A stretch of DNA of 64,000 nt from SZAS-18 sp038322235 (GTDB taxonomy: Bacteria > Verrucomicrobiota > Verrucomicrobiia > Chthoniobacterales > SZAS-18). The translations under genes were made by a program, and so were the position numbers. The stretch's first letter is position 1. Every line of letters starts with the position of its first letter. Shown piece after piece: positions 17,284 through 25,861 of this stretch. The stretch is from the NCBI GenBank assembly GCA_038322235.1, contig JBBQFQ010000003.1, positions 1 through 64,000 of the forward strand, given 5' to 3'. The notes beneath the pieces are model-generated. The model did no database searches, was not told the origin of the DNA, and saw only the letters and a list, made by a program, of their open reading frames with translations.

Positions 17284-18612
17284 TTAGACCACGCGGGGCA
17301 GGACGCCTTGAGCGAGGGTGTCTTCCCCCGGCTTGAGGGAGGCGTGCATCTTCGCCTTGTAGGCGGCGCAGAGGGGCTTGAGCGCGAACAGGGCCAGGAA
17401 CGCAGCGCAGACGTCAAAGCCGGCTGCGACGTAAAAGATTGGCTCCCAGCTTCCGTAGGTCTTTTGGAGCCAGCTACCGAGAGGAATTAGCAGCGAAGCG
17501 GTGCCCTTCGCGGTGTAGAGGATCGCGTAGTTCGTCGAGGCAAACTTCGAACCGAAGAGGTCCGCCGAAATCGCGGGAAACAGGCTGTAGATCTGGCCCC
17601 AGGCGAAGAATGCCATTCCGGAGAAAAGCACGAAGTAGATCGGATTGCTCGCGAAGTGGATCAGCGCGTAGATCGCGAAGCCCTCGGCGAGGAACGAAAG
17701 GAACATCGTCAGTTCCCGGCCAATCGTATCCGAGACCCAACCAAAAAACGGCCGCGTGAGACCATTCAGCACCTGGCTGATCGAGAGGGTCAGGGGCAGC
17801 GCGGCCATCGTGAACAGACCGAGGAATGAGACGGGAGTGTGCGTGATTCCGTAGTTCTTGGCGATGGGTCCGAGCTGCGCCGTGGCCATCAGGCCGCCCG
17901 TCGCCACCATCGTAAACATGATGTACAGCAGCCAGAAAAGCGGCCGTCCGAGCATCTGGCCGGGCGCGGTATCGGGCATGGCAGAGGCGGCCTTAACGGC
18001 CGCGCTCGCGGCCGTGGGAGGCTTGAGCGAGAGTTGATCAAGGACGGCAGAGGGCTCGCGCATAAGCACGGAGCAGAGAAGGATGACGCCGCCCTGAATC
18101 AGCCCGAAGACAAGAAACGTGTGCTCGTACCCGCTCGCCTCGATCATCTTATAGATCGGCGCGATGGACAGCGCCGCGCCGCCGCCAAACGCACAGGCCG
18201 TAATCCCCGCCGCGAGCCCGCGCCGATCCGGGAAAAGCTTGAGGGCGTTGCCGATCGCCGTGGTGTACACGATGCCGCCTCCGATCCCGGCCACCACCCC
18301 CCCGGCGTAGAGCATCGCGAGCGAAGTCGCATATGAATTCAACACCCACGAGCCGCCAACCATCAGGCCCCCGACGATGATTACGCCGCGCGCGCCGAGC
18401 CGGTCCCGCAGATAGGCGAGGAACGGCGCGAGCCATGTCTGGGACAACACAAAGAGCGTGAACGCCCATTGAATCGAAGCCTTTTCCCAGTGGAACTTTG
18501 CCGCGATCGGATCGACGAACATCGTCCAGCCGTATTGAACATTCGCGGTCGCGACCATGGCGATGACGCCGACCGAGAGCTGAAACCAGCGGTTAAGGAG
18601 GAGGGAATTCAT
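17284..18612 (-). CDS. oxlT: MFS carrier, oxalate/formate antiporter (OxlT) like
   Basis: This 442-residue protein has about 12 hydrophobic segments with a central loop near 185-220. R287 in N-G-L-T-R-P-F-F-G-W-V-S-D and K369 in Y-T-A-K-G-T-A-S-L-L correspond to the membrane-buried basic residues that OxlT uses to bind oxalate. The N-terminus R-W-F-Q-L-S-V-G-V-I-A-M-V-A-T-A-N-V-Q-Y-G-W also matches this family. The ATG at 18612 was chosen there. It is convergent with the acyl-CoA synthetase and PanE genes. Other dicarboxylate substrates cannot be excluded. Confidence 0.8.
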   Translation of the reverse strand: MNSLLLNRWFQLSVGVIAMVATANVQYGWTMFVDPIAAKFHWEKASIQWAFTLFVLSQTWLAPFLAYLRDRLGARGVIIVGGLMVGGSWVLNSYATSLAMLYAGGVVAGIGGGIVYTTAIGNALKLFPDRRGLAAGITACAFGGGAALSIAPIYKMIEASGYEHTFLVFGLIQGGVILLCSVLMREPSAVLDQLSLKPPTAASAAVKAASAMPDTAPGQMLGRPLFWLLYIMFTMVATGGLMATAQLGPIAKNYGITHTPVSFLGLFTMAALPLTLSISQVLNGLTRPFFGWVSDTIGRELTMFLSFLAEGFAIYALIHFASNPIYFVLFSGMAFFAWGQIYSLFPAISADLFGSKFASTNYAILYTAKGTASLLIPLGSWLQKTYGSWEPIFYVAAGFDVCAAFLALFALKPLCAAYKAKMHASLKPGEDTLAQGVLPRVV

Positions 18613-18661
18613 GAAGGGGTTCGCGGATCGTAGAAAACGACGACGGCGAGCGACAGTCCAA

Positions 18662-18680
18662 AATTCGCCGAACGCGAATT
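18662..18680. promoter_or_regulatory. Inverted repeat between oxlT-like gene and glnB
   Basis: AATTCGC and GCGAATT form perfect 7-bp arms around a 5-bp centre. The dyad lies between two divergent starts, 50 bp from the carrier gene and 113 bp from glnB. It could be an operator for either gene. No regulator gene is adjacent. Confidence 0.4.
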
Positions 18681-18792
18681 GTTCGCGCCGCGCTTCCGGC
18701 ATCTCCGCCTCATTTGCGTTGACCGCATGGGGCCGATGGCCCAATGTCCGCGCGGTCCCAAGGAGATCAGTACCAACCAAGGAAGCGACGCC

Positions 18793-19131
18793 ATGAAAAA
18801 AATCGAAGCGATCATCAAACCTTTCAAACTCGAAGAGGTGAAAGACGCCCTCGCCGAGCTCGGCATTGAGGGCATGACCGTCAGTGAGGTCAAAGGATTC
18901 GGCCGGCAAAAAGGTCACACCGAGATCTACCGCGGAAGCGAATACACCGTCGATTTCCTGCCGAAGATCAAGATTGAAGTGGTCCTAGCGGACTCGCTCC
19001 TCGAGCAGGCCACAGCCGCGATCATCAAAGCGGCCAAGACCGGAAAAATCGGCGACGGCAAAGTCTTCATTTCCACCATCGAGGACGCGATCCGCATTCG
19101 CACCGAGGAGACGGGCGAAAAGGCAGTTTAG
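18793..19131 (+). CDS. glnB: Nitrogen regulatory protein P-II
   Basis: This 112-residue trimeric signal protein senses 2-oxoglutarate, ATP/ADP and nitrogen status. It has the T-loop with Y51 in Y-R-G-S-E-Y, the usual uridylylation site, the B-loop T-G-K-I-G-D-G-K (83-90) and the C-terminal R-I-R-T-E-E-T-G-E-K-A-V. A Shine-Dalgarno-like AAGGAAG lies 9 bp before the ATG at 18793. No amtB or glnA is linked, so it is GlnB-like rather than GlnK-like by context. A strong terminator follows 28 bp later. Confidence 0.96.
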   Translation: MKKIEAIIKPFKLEEVKDALAELGIEGMTVSEVKGFGRQKGHTEIYRGSEYTVDFLPKIKIEVVLADSLLEQATAAIIKAAKTGKIGDGKVFISTIEDAIRIRTEETGEKAV

Positions 19132-19159
19132 CCCCGATCCAACCAAAGGATTTGACGAG

Positions 19160-19189
19160 GACCGCCCCGAGCCGGGGCGGTCTTTTTTT
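19160..19189 (+). terminator. Rho-independent terminator after glnB
   Basis: GACCGCCCCG (19160-19169) and CGGGGCGGTC (19173-19182) form a perfect 10-bp stem with a 3-nt loop, followed by seven T residues. It ends the glnB transcript. Confidence 0.93.
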
Positions 19190-19246
19190 GGGCGCGGTAC
19201 ACCAACGCCAGAGAGCCACGCCGCTGGGGGCCCTGCCGTCACCCGG

Positions 19247-19486
19247 TCAATGGCCTGCGTAACCGCCCAGCCGATCTGAGAGACCCTGCCGAGTCCGCTC
19301 GGTCTCAACCGGCGAAGCGTTCTCGACGGGCTGAGGGATGTTGCTGCCGAGCGGGCGATAGGTGGCCCCACTCCGCGCCGCGGCATTCGTCGCACTGGGC
19401 GAGGGCGAACCGGTTGAGTCGCATCCTCCCACGGCGAGCGCGGCGGAGCCAAGAAGCAGACTGCTCGCAAGGCGTAGCGAGTTCAT
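19247..19486 (-). CDS. Small putative lipoprotein
   Basis: This 79-residue protein starts at the ATG at 19486 with a hydrophobic signal, L-R-L-A-S-S-L-L-L-G-S-A-A-L, followed by the lipobox-like A-V-G-G-C. Lipidation at that cysteine would leave a short Ser/Thr/Pro-rich mature peptide of about 55 residues. It lies 31 bp downstream of the pilC-like gene on the same strand. Function is unknown. Confidence 0.6.
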   Translation of the reverse strand: MNSLRLASSLLLGSAALAVGGCDSTGSPSPSATNAAARSGATYRPLGSNIPQPVENASPVETERTRQGLSDRLGGYAGH

Positions 19487-19517
19487 GACTGAAAATTTCA
19501 GGGTGCGCGCAACCTGC

Positions 19518-20726
19518 CTAATTGATCGCTTCGGCGAGACCGAAAATCGGGAGGAACATGCAGAGCACGATCCCGCCAATAATGACTCCGAGGAACACAA
19601 TCAGGATGGGCTCCATCAGGGACGTCAGCGCGGCCAGGGTCGCTTCGATCTCTTCGTCCCAGAAGTCCGCCATTTTCTCGAGCATTTCGTCGATTTTTCC
19701 GGTGGACTCGCCGGCCGAAACCATCCGGACCATCATGGGGGGGAAAATCGTTTTCTTCGAAAGGGCAACCGACAGGTTGTCCCCCTTCTCGACGTCGCCG
19801 CTCACGCCGCGGATGGCCTGCTCCACGACGGAATTTCCCGCGGAGCCTCCCACGATGTCGAGCGTTTCAAGAATGGGAACGCCGGAGCGGATCAACTGCG
19901 CGAACGTGCGGGCGAAGCGCGTCATCGCAATCTTGTGCAGGAGCGGTCCAAAAACGGGGAGCTTCAGCTGGTATCGATCCCACAACTCCTGGCCTTGCTT
20001 CGTCCTCATGAAGCCCTTGATCCCATAGACGACGCCGGCAAAGACGAGCAGGATCAACCACCACCACTCGCGGCAGAATGAGCTGAGATCGACCAGCGCC
20101 TGGGTCGGCGCCGGAAGCGGCTTGCCGAAATCCTTGAACACTTCCGCAAAGACGGGCACGACCTTTATGATCAGGAAGATCGTGATGATGATCGCGATGC
20201 TGATGACGACCGCGGGATAGACGAGCGCGGACTTGACCTTCTTCTTCAACCGCGCGCTGGCCTCCAGGAAACCGGCCAGACGGTCGAGAATCTCCGCGAG
20301 CAGACCGCCGGCCTCGCCCGCCTTCACCATACTGACGAAGAGCCGGTTGAAGACGAACGGATGCTTCGCGAGCGATTGATGGAAAGACTCACCACCCTGA
20401 ACCCGGCTGGTCACGTCCGCGATGATCGCACGCAGATTTCCCTGTCGCTTCGGATCGGCCGTGTCGTACAGCGCGGACATGGCGCCAACGAGAGGGATTC
20501 CGGCGTCAACCATCGTCGCGAGCTGCCGCGTGAAGAGAACCAGATCGCTGTCCTTGACCGTCGTGATCTTCTTTCGCTTCGAAGTCTGCGATTTCTGCTG
20601 GATGCTCAGAACCATGAGCCCGCGACTCATGAGGCTGGTGATCGCGCTCTCCTCGTTGATCGCATCCTGCATTCCGGAGGTGATCTTGCCACTCGCGTCT
20701 CGGGCTTGGTAGGAATAAGAAAACAT
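19518..20726 (-). CDS. Type II secretion/type IV pilus inner membrane platform protein (PilC/GspF)
   Basis: This 402-residue protein has two T2SSF domains, at about 65-190 and 270-395, each with the R-Q-L-A-T-M-V-D-A-G-I-P-L and R-T-F-A-Q-L-I-R-S-G-V-P-I-L-like signature. Membrane spans lie at about 168-190, 219-236 and 370-395. It would anchor the assembly ATPase of a pilus or secretion machine. The N-terminal Y-S-Y-Q-A-R-D-A-S-G is typical of PilC/GspF. No pilin or ATPase gene is linked here. A lipoprotein gene follows on the same strand. Confidence 0.9.
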   Translation of the reverse strand: MFSYSYQARDASGKITSGMQDAINEESAITSLMSRGLMVLSIQQKSQTSKRKKITTVKDSDLVLFTRQLATMVDAGIPLVGAMSALYDTADPKRQGNLRAIIADVTSRVQGGESFHQSLAKHPFVFNRLFVSMVKAGEAGGLLAEILDRLAGFLEASARLKKKVKSALVYPAVVISIAIIITIFLIIKVVPVFAEVFKDFGKPLPAPTQALVDLSSFCREWWWLILLVFAGVVYGIKGFMRTKQGQELWDRYQLKLPVFGPLLHKIAMTRFARTFAQLIRSGVPILETLDIVGGSAGNSVVEQAIRGVSGDVEKGDNLSVALSKKTIFPPMMVRMVSAGESTGKIDEMLEKMADFWDEEIEATLAALTSLMEPILIVFLGVIIGGIVLCMFLPIFGLAEAIN

Positions 20727-20834
20727 GGTCGGGGAATCGCTCTGGCGCGAGAACTTAGAGAGTCAGCATGAAAAATGCCAGTGCGAAGTTCAGGGGATGG
20801 ATTGCCGACGATTCACCGGGCGCCGGGGACCGAG

Positions 20835-21068
20835 CTAACCCGCGAGGTCATCCGAAACCACGCTGGTGCGCTCGCGCCCGCCGAGGAGAACGGCCTGGTC
20901 GATGACCGCTTGGGCGTTTTCATTGAAGCGGTAACCGTGACAGTTCGGACAGAAGACGACCCGCCGCGCGACGATCGACTCGCAGCCCTCACAGACCTTG
21001 TACTCTTCGGGCTGACTGGCGATCTTTGACGCCTGCTTGGCGCGCTCGCTCAACGATTCGGAAGACAT
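20835..21068 (-). CDS. Small zinc-ribbon protein
   Basis: This 77-residue protein has C-E-G-C near residues 26-29 and C-P-N-C near residues 39-42, the two halves of a zinc ribbon. The surrounding Y-K-V-C-E-G-C-E-S-I-V-A-R-R-V-V-F-C-P-N-C-H is spaced like a rubredoxin-type knuckle. The ATG at 21068 was chosen because upstream in-frame sequence is low-quality coding. It precedes pilC by 108 bp on the same strand. Function is unknown; nucleic-acid binding is an inference. Confidence 0.75.
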   Translation of the reverse strand: MSSESLSERAKQASKIASQPEEYKVCEGCESIVARRVVFCPNCHGYRFNENAQAVIDQAVLLGGRERTSVVSDDLAG

Positions 21069-21186
21069 GGTCGGCAGGGAGAACTTCCGAGCAGCATCAT
21101 GCGCCCTCGTCCGCGTGACAAGCCGGATCGATCGCGAGCCCGGAATTGTCATTGCGGTGGGCGCGGAACGGCGCACCCGTTTTCGC

Positions 21187-21789
21187 ATGGCCCGCGCGGA
21201 CGAATTACACTCCCTTGGCCGCGGACTGTTCGTCTGGAGCGCCTTCGACTCAAGCGTCCGGGCGGAACTCTGGTCCAGCGCCGTGGCGCACGACGGCGGG
21301 TTGACGGTCTTCGATCCAATCGCGCTCGCCTCAGATGCCCTCATCGAGTTGCTGGAGCATGGTCCCGTGCGCGCCATCGCCCTGACCAACGCCAACCACG
21401 AACGGGACGCATGGCGGTGGAGCGAACGCTACGAGGTGCCCGTCCACGCGCGCGCGGAGGCCGCGGCTGGATTCGCGACCGCCACCTGCATCGACGCGCC
21501 ACCGCCCGGCTGGCAGCGCCGCGAGCTGGACGGGGCCGCGCCGGGTGAAACCGCGTATCACCACGCGGCGACGGGCGGGCTGACGGTGCTGGGAGACATC
21601 CTCATCAACCTCGCCACCCATCCCTTTCAGCCCCTGCCGGACAAGTACTGTGCGGATCCGAAGGTCGTGCCGCAATCGCTCGCGCGCCTGCTCGATTTGC
21701 AGTTCGAGCGTCTCGCTTTCGCGCACGGCGAGCCGATTCTCGAGGGAGCGTACGGCCGGCTCGCCGCGCTCGTCGCGTCATTGCGCTGA
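21187..21789 (+). CDS. Degenerate metallo-beta-lactamase-fold protein
   Basis: This protein of about 200 residues has the outline of an MBL-fold hydrolase: F-V-W-S-A-F-D-S-S-V-R-A-E-L-W-S-S-A-V early, then D-G-G-L-T-V-F-D-P and A-I-A-L-T-N-A-N-H-E-R-D-A where T-H-x-H-x-D-H would be expected, and a late F-A-H-G-E-P-I. Only one histidine of the H-x-H-x-D-H motif is retained, so normal dimetal binding is doubtful. The start at 21187 is the first ATG near the fold; upstream in-frame starts exist. It ends 28 bp before the UbiA gene. Confidence 0.6.
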   Translation: MARADELHSLGRGLFVWSAFDSSVRAELWSSAVAHDGGLTVFDPIALASDALIELLEHGPVRAIALTNANHERDAWRWSERYEVPVHARAEAAAGFATATCIDAPPPGWQRRELDGAAPGETAYHHAATGGLTVLGDILINLATHPFQPLPDKYCADPKVVPQSLARLLDLQFERLAFAHGEPILEGAYGRLAALVASLR

Positions 21790-21817
21790 GCCAGCGCCCG
21801 CGGATGGTGACGGGCCG

Positions 21818-22660
21818 ATGTTTGCCTCGCTCCGCCGCGTCCTCTCGTTCATCCGCTTTTCGCACACGGTCTTCGCTCTGCCCTTCGCCCTCGGCTCGAT
21901 GCTGGTGGCGGCGAACGGATTCCCGACTGCGCGCACGGCACTGCTGATCATTCTGGCGATGGTCTGCGCCCGCACCGCCGCGATGCTCTTCAATCGCGTG
22001 GTTGACTGGGAATTCGACCGGCGCAATCCGCGCACCGAAGGTCGGCAGCGTCTGATGACGCGGCCGGCCGCCATCGCGTTGCTCGCGGCGAGTTCCGTGG
22101 CGTTCATCGCGGTGACGTGGGCCATCAATCCGCTCTGCCTCGCCCTTTCGCCGGTCGCGCTCGCGATCGTGTTCCTTTATTCGCTGACGAAGCGGTTCAC
22201 CGACTACACCCAACTCTTCCTCGGACTCGCTTTGGCAGTCGCACCGGTGGGCGCCTGGCTGGCCGTGACCGGCACATTTGCGCTTGCCCCGCTGATTCTC
22301 GCCTCGGCGGTGCTCCTGTGGGTGGCGGGTTTCGACCTCATCTACGCCACGATGGACTACGAGTTCGACCAGAGCGCCGGATTGCGTTCGATGGTCGTCC
22401 GCTTCGGCATTCCGACGAGTCTTCGCCTCGCGATGGGGATGCACGCGGTCATGCTCGGGCTGCTCGCGGCCTTCGGTGTCGTCGCCCAGCTCGGCCCCAT
22501 TTATTTCGGCAGTCTCGCGCTCGTGCTCGCAGCTCTCATCTACGAGCACAGGAGCGCCGCCCGGCTCGATCTGGTCGCGATCAATGACGCGTTTTTCAAG
22601 AGCAATGCGTTCGTGGGAGCGGTCTTCGTACTCGCGGTGCTCGCCGATCGCCTGGTCTGA
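21818..22660 (+). CDS. UbiA-family prenyltransferase (menaquinone/4-hydroxybenzoate type)
   Basis: This 280-residue membrane protein has about eight hydrophobic spans. The first Asp-rich motif is N-R-V-V-D-W-E-F-D-R-R-N-P-R-T and the second is Y-A-T-M-D-Y-E-F-D. These bind the Mg-diphosphate of the prenyl donor. The N-terminal I-R-F-S-H-T-V-F-A-L-P-F-A matches the family used for quinone synthesis, including MqnP of the futalosine route. A menG gene occurs elsewhere in the window. The acceptor is an inference; the ATG at 21818 fits the conserved start. Confidence 0.9.
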   Translation: MFASLRRVLSFIRFSHTVFALPFALGSMLVAANGFPTARTALLIILAMVCARTAAMLFNRVVDWEFDRRNPRTEGRQRLMTRPAAIALLAASSVAFIAVTWAINPLCLALSPVALAIVFLYSLTKRFTDYTQLFLGLALAVAPVGAWLAVTGTFALAPLILASAVLLWVAGFDLIYATMDYEFDQSAGLRSMVVRFGIPTSLRLAMGMHAVMLGLLAAFGVVAQLGPIYFGSLALVLAALIYEHRSAARLDLVAINDAFFKSNAFVGAVFVLAVLADRLV

Positions 22661-22669
22661 GGGAAGCGA

Positions 22670-23062
22670 TCAGCACGCGCCGACGGCGCGTCCCGAAGGT
22701 GCGTCGCGAAATCCTGCCCGGCGGCCGGCTTCCTCCAACATCCGACCAATAACCGGCTGCGGGAGGTCCTCCCAGCGGCGAAAGCGGACACACGACTTCC
22801 CGCAGTCCAACCCGGCGAGGTCGGCCGCGTGCTCGGCGATGAGATCGGCCGCGCTCTGGAAGTACAGGCTGAAGTAATTTTTCTGCGCCTTGAAGGCGAT
22901 GACCGGCCCACCCAGAAGGTAGCTTGGCATCTCGGAAAGCATCGTCTCGGAGGCGAGCGGGATGTGCTTAAGCACGAGCCGGCGGAGCGATTCGAGGACG
23001 GCGCGGCGCGGCGCGGGAATGGTATCGAAGTACGCGAGGACGGCTGGAGCGATGCGTTTCAT
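22670..23062 (-). CDS. DUF1801/YdhG-like protein
   Basis: This 130-residue protein has the E-M-P-S-Y-L-L-G-G-P-V-I-A-F-K-A-Q-K-N-Y-F-S-L-Y-F and C-G-K-S-C-V-R-F features of the YdhG/DUF1801 family, in which some members are proposed to handle iron. The ATG at 23062 was preferred over a TTG three codons earlier. It overlaps the TPR membrane gene start region by nothing and lies 5 bp after that gene's end, so it is probably co-transcribed with it. The biochemical role is not established. Confidence 0.75.
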   Translation of the reverse strand: MKRIAPAVLAYFDTIPAPRRAVLESLRRLVLKHIPLASETMLSEMPSYLLGGPVIAFKAQKNYFSLYFQSAADLIAEHAADLAGLDCGKSCVRFRRWEDLPQPVIGRMLEEAGRRAGFRDAPSGRAVGAC

Positions 23063-23067
23063 GATGA

Positions 23068-24570
23068 TCAAGGTTTGGCCGAGGGGCTGGCCGCGGGTTC
23101 TTCCCCTTCGGCGCCGGACCGCAGGGTCGCGGGGGCACGCGTGGCTCCCGCACCCTGCAGCGAGGGCTGCAGCGGACGAAAAAGCGGTTCGAGTTCCTTC
23201 TCAAAGCACCATTGGTAGAGGAAGAAGTCGCTCAAGCGCTCGGCTAAAGCAGAGCCACCCGTCAGCTCGATCGCCCGGCGGAGGTAGCGCGCCGCCTCGC
23301 CAAAGCTTCCGCGCTGCCCCTCGCGCGCCATCCCGACGAGAAGCCAATCCGGATCCGGCAAGGGACCCCACGAGCGCCGGGAAATTTCGGCGTCGAGTTC
23401 CGCCCCTCGATCGAGCGCGACCAGCGTCAGCCGGCGCTTGAACTGCATCAATTCTTCATCCGCCGGCTCGTGAATTCGCGCAATCCCGCGGTCGAGTTCA
23501 TCGAGCGCCTGCTGAAACTTGCCCGTACGCCGGAGATACTCGGCCCAAAGAAAATGGTAGCGCCATTCGTACGGCGCGGCGCGCGTCGCGAGCTCAAACG
23601 CATCGTTTGCGCGACCGGAGCGATTCTGCCGGGCGAGGAGGAGCGCGCGAAGGCTGTAAAGCCGGCCCGGATCGTCGCCGGCCGCCATGCCCAGCGAGAT
23701 GTGGTATTCGGCCGCCTGAAAATTCCCCAACTGCGTCTTGAGATACGCGAGGGTCGTCTGCGTGCCCCGCAGATCGGGCCGCTCCTGCGCGAGCTGGAGC
23801 AGGAGAAGCTCCGCACGCGGAAAATTCAGCGAGGTCTGAGCAAGGGCCGCCTCATCCACGAGATCGAGCGTGGCGCGATCGGCGAGGTAGGCGGTCGCGC
23901 CGTCGGCGGGCCGCGCGGGCGCGCTTCCCGGCGGTCCGGCCACGGCCGCGGCGGGGGGGGGATTCCGGCCTTCCGGTGCAGTCGCCCAGCCGAGACCAAA
24001 CGCGAGCGCCGCGGTGAGCACGACGAACGCCGCGAGGATGGCGCTCCTTGCGTTGGGGGAAAGCTGGCGCCAAACCACGCGAATCGGCGGCACGGGCGCG
24101 CGCGGGGCGCGATCGGGCCGGCCGAACAGGCCGCGCTCCGCATCGAGCCCGGCCTGTTGAAGCTCGCCGGGGGCCGACGACTCGGCGGCTCGCGCCTCGT
24201 CTCCCCGCCGACGCGTGCGTTCAATCAGCTTCACCGGGGCGGCGAGTTCCGGCTCGCCGGCAGCCGATGCAATCGAAGCCGCCGCATCGGCCGAAGCCGG
24301 CCGAAAGCGCTTTTCCTCCCGGGCAATCAACGAGCGCTCAACCGTGGCTTCGGGGGAACCGGCGGCCTGATTCCCGAGCGCCTGAAGCAGCACCGTCGCG
24401 AGCTGCTGGCTCAGCTCGGATGGATCGCCGCCGGCACTCGACGGGCGTGGCGGTGTCCGGTCGGCGGAGGCCGGCGTCTGCCGCGGAGCGAGCGCGATGC
24501 GCTGGGCCGGGTCCGCGCGGGACGGGTCAGCTGCGGCAGGCGACGGGGTGTCCTTGATGGGTTCGGACAT
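23068..24570 (-). CDS. TPR-containing membrane protein
   Basis: This 500-residue protein has a Pro/Ala/Ser-rich cytosolic N-terminus (1-175), a membrane span near S-A-I-L-A-A-F-V-V-L-T-A-A-L-A-F-G-L, a linker and then tetratricopeptide repeats from about 230. TPR signs include N-F-Q-A-A-E-Y-H-I-S-L-G-M-A and Y-L-R-R-T-G-K-F-Q-Q-A-L-D-E-L-D-R-G. It ends in a low-complexity Ala/Pro tail. It is probably an inner-membrane scaffold. The ATG at 24570 starts M-S-E-P-I-K-D. It is divergent from lysC. Confidence 0.75.
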   Translation of the reverse strand: MSEPIKDTPSPAAADPSRADPAQRIALAPRQTPASADRTPPRPSSAGGDPSELSQQLATVLLQALGNQAAGSPEATVERSLIAREEKRFRPASADAAASIASAAGEPELAAPVKLIERTRRRGDEARAAESSAPGELQQAGLDAERGLFGRPDRAPRAPVPPIRVVWRQLSPNARSAILAAFVVLTAALAFGLGWATAPEGRNPPPAAAVAGPPGSAPARPADGATAYLADRATLDLVDEAALAQTSLNFPRAELLLLQLAQERPDLRGTQTTLAYLKTQLGNFQAAEYHISLGMAAGDDPGRLYSLRALLLARQNRSGRANDAFELATRAAPYEWRYHFLWAEYLRRTGKFQQALDELDRGIARIHEPADEELMQFKRRLTLVALDRGAELDAEISRRSWGPLPDPDWLLVGMAREGQRGSFGEAARYLRRAIELTGGSALAERLSDFFLYQWCFEKELEPLFRPLQPSLQGAGATRAPATLRSGAEGEEPAASPSAKP

Positions 24571-24652
24571 GCGAAAACGGGGTCGGCATTCCGTAACGGT
24601 GCCGCCCCGGCTTGTCGAGCGGGTTCTCGTGCCCGAAGCTCTGCGCTTTCCC

Positions 24653-25861
24653 ATGAGCATCGTTGTCCAGAAATACGGCGGCAGCAGCGTCGCGAGTCCC
24701 GAGAAGATCCGCGCCGTCGCGGCGCGGGTGATGGCGACGAAAGCCGCCGGCCACGAGGTCTGCGTCGTCGTGAGCGCGATGGGCGACACGACCGATGAGT
24801 TGCTGGCCCGCGCCAAGGTTCTCTCCGCCGATCCGCCGCGCCGCGAGCTCGACATGCTGCTTTCCGCGGGGGAACGGATCGCGATGGCCCTGCTTTCGAT
24901 CGCGATCCGCGAACTCGGGGGCGATGCGATAAGTTTCACCGGGTCCCAGAGCGGAATCATCACCAATGACCGGCACTCCGACGCCCGGATCATCGAGGTC
25001 CGCCCGTTTCGGATCCAGGATGAACTTGCGCGCGGGCGGATCGTCGTCGTGGCCGGGTATCAGGGTGTCTCCTACCGGAAGGAAGTGACGACGCTCGGCC
25101 GTGGGGGAAGCGACACCACGGCGGTGGCGCTCGCGGCCGCGCTGGATGCGGGCTGGTGCGAAATTTGTTCGGACGTGGACGGAGTCTACACCGCGGATCC
25201 CCGCGTCGTCCCTGAAGCCCGGCGGTTGCCGGAACTCAGCTACGAGGAGATGCAGGAAATGGCCGCCGCCGGCGCCCGCGTCCTGAACGCGCAGGCCGTC
25301 GAGTTTGCGAAGGAGCGAGGTATCGCGATATACGCGCGCGCCACCGCGGGCGCGCCCATGGGTGAGGCCGGCACCGGCGAGGGAACGATCATTCGAAAGG
25401 GCGCCCCGCGGCCCCCGGGCACCGTCGCAGGGGTGGTGGGTGAAGGGGGCGTGCTCGTTCTCCACGCGACCGCGCCATTCGCCGCGGTGCTGGAGGTGCT
25501 CGATTCGCTCGGCACTAGCGGCAAGCAATTGCACTTCGCCGCCGACGCAGGCGTCACCCTGGTGCTTTCGCGCGAGAATCTGCACAACGAGGATGCGCTG
25601 CGCGCCGCTCTCGCGAAAAACTTCGGCGACGGGGTGCGCATCGAGGAGAAACTTGGCGCCGTCAGCGCGATCGGGACCGGGATCAACGCGACGCACGCAA
25701 ACGTCCTCGCGGGCACCAGCCTGCTGCGGGCCGCGGGAATTGAGCCGCGCGGCGTGGCCACCTCTTCATTCCGCATCTCCTGGCTGGTGCCTGACGACCG
25801 CGTCCGAGAGGCCGTTCAGACGCTACACGCGCGCTTCGTCGGAAGTCACCCGACGCCATGA
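24653..25861 (+). CDS. lysC: Aspartate kinase
   Basis: This 402-residue enzyme phosphorylates aspartate, the first step to lysine, threonine and methionine. The start M-S-I-V-V-Q-K-Y-G-G-S-S-V-A carries the catalytic K-Y-G-G motif (7-10). The kinase core contains G-R-G-G-S-D-T-T-A-V-A-L-A-A-A. Two ACT domains occupy about 265-402, with N-A-T-H-A-N-V-L in the regulatory part, so feedback inhibition is likely. The ATG at 24653 fits the family. It is a monofunctional enzyme. Its 3' end overlaps the convergent VOC gene by 16 bp. Confidence 0.96.
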   Translation: MSIVVQKYGGSSVASPEKIRAVAARVMATKAAGHEVCVVVSAMGDTTDELLARAKVLSADPPRRELDMLLSAGERIAMALLSIAIRELGGDAISFTGSQSGIITNDRHSDARIIEVRPFRIQDELARGRIVVVAGYQGVSYRKEVTTLGRGGSDTTAVALAAALDAGWCEICSDVDGVYTADPRVVPEARRLPELSYEEMQEMAAAGARVLNAQAVEFAKERGIAIYARATAGAPMGEAGTGEGTIIRKGAPRPPGTVAGVVGEGGVLVLHATAPFAAVLEVLDSLGTSGKQLHFAADAGVTLVLSRENLHNEDALRAALAKNFGDGVRIEEKLGAVSAIGTGINATHANVLAGTSLLRAAGIEPRGVATSSFRISWLVPDDRVREAVQTLHARFVGSHPTP

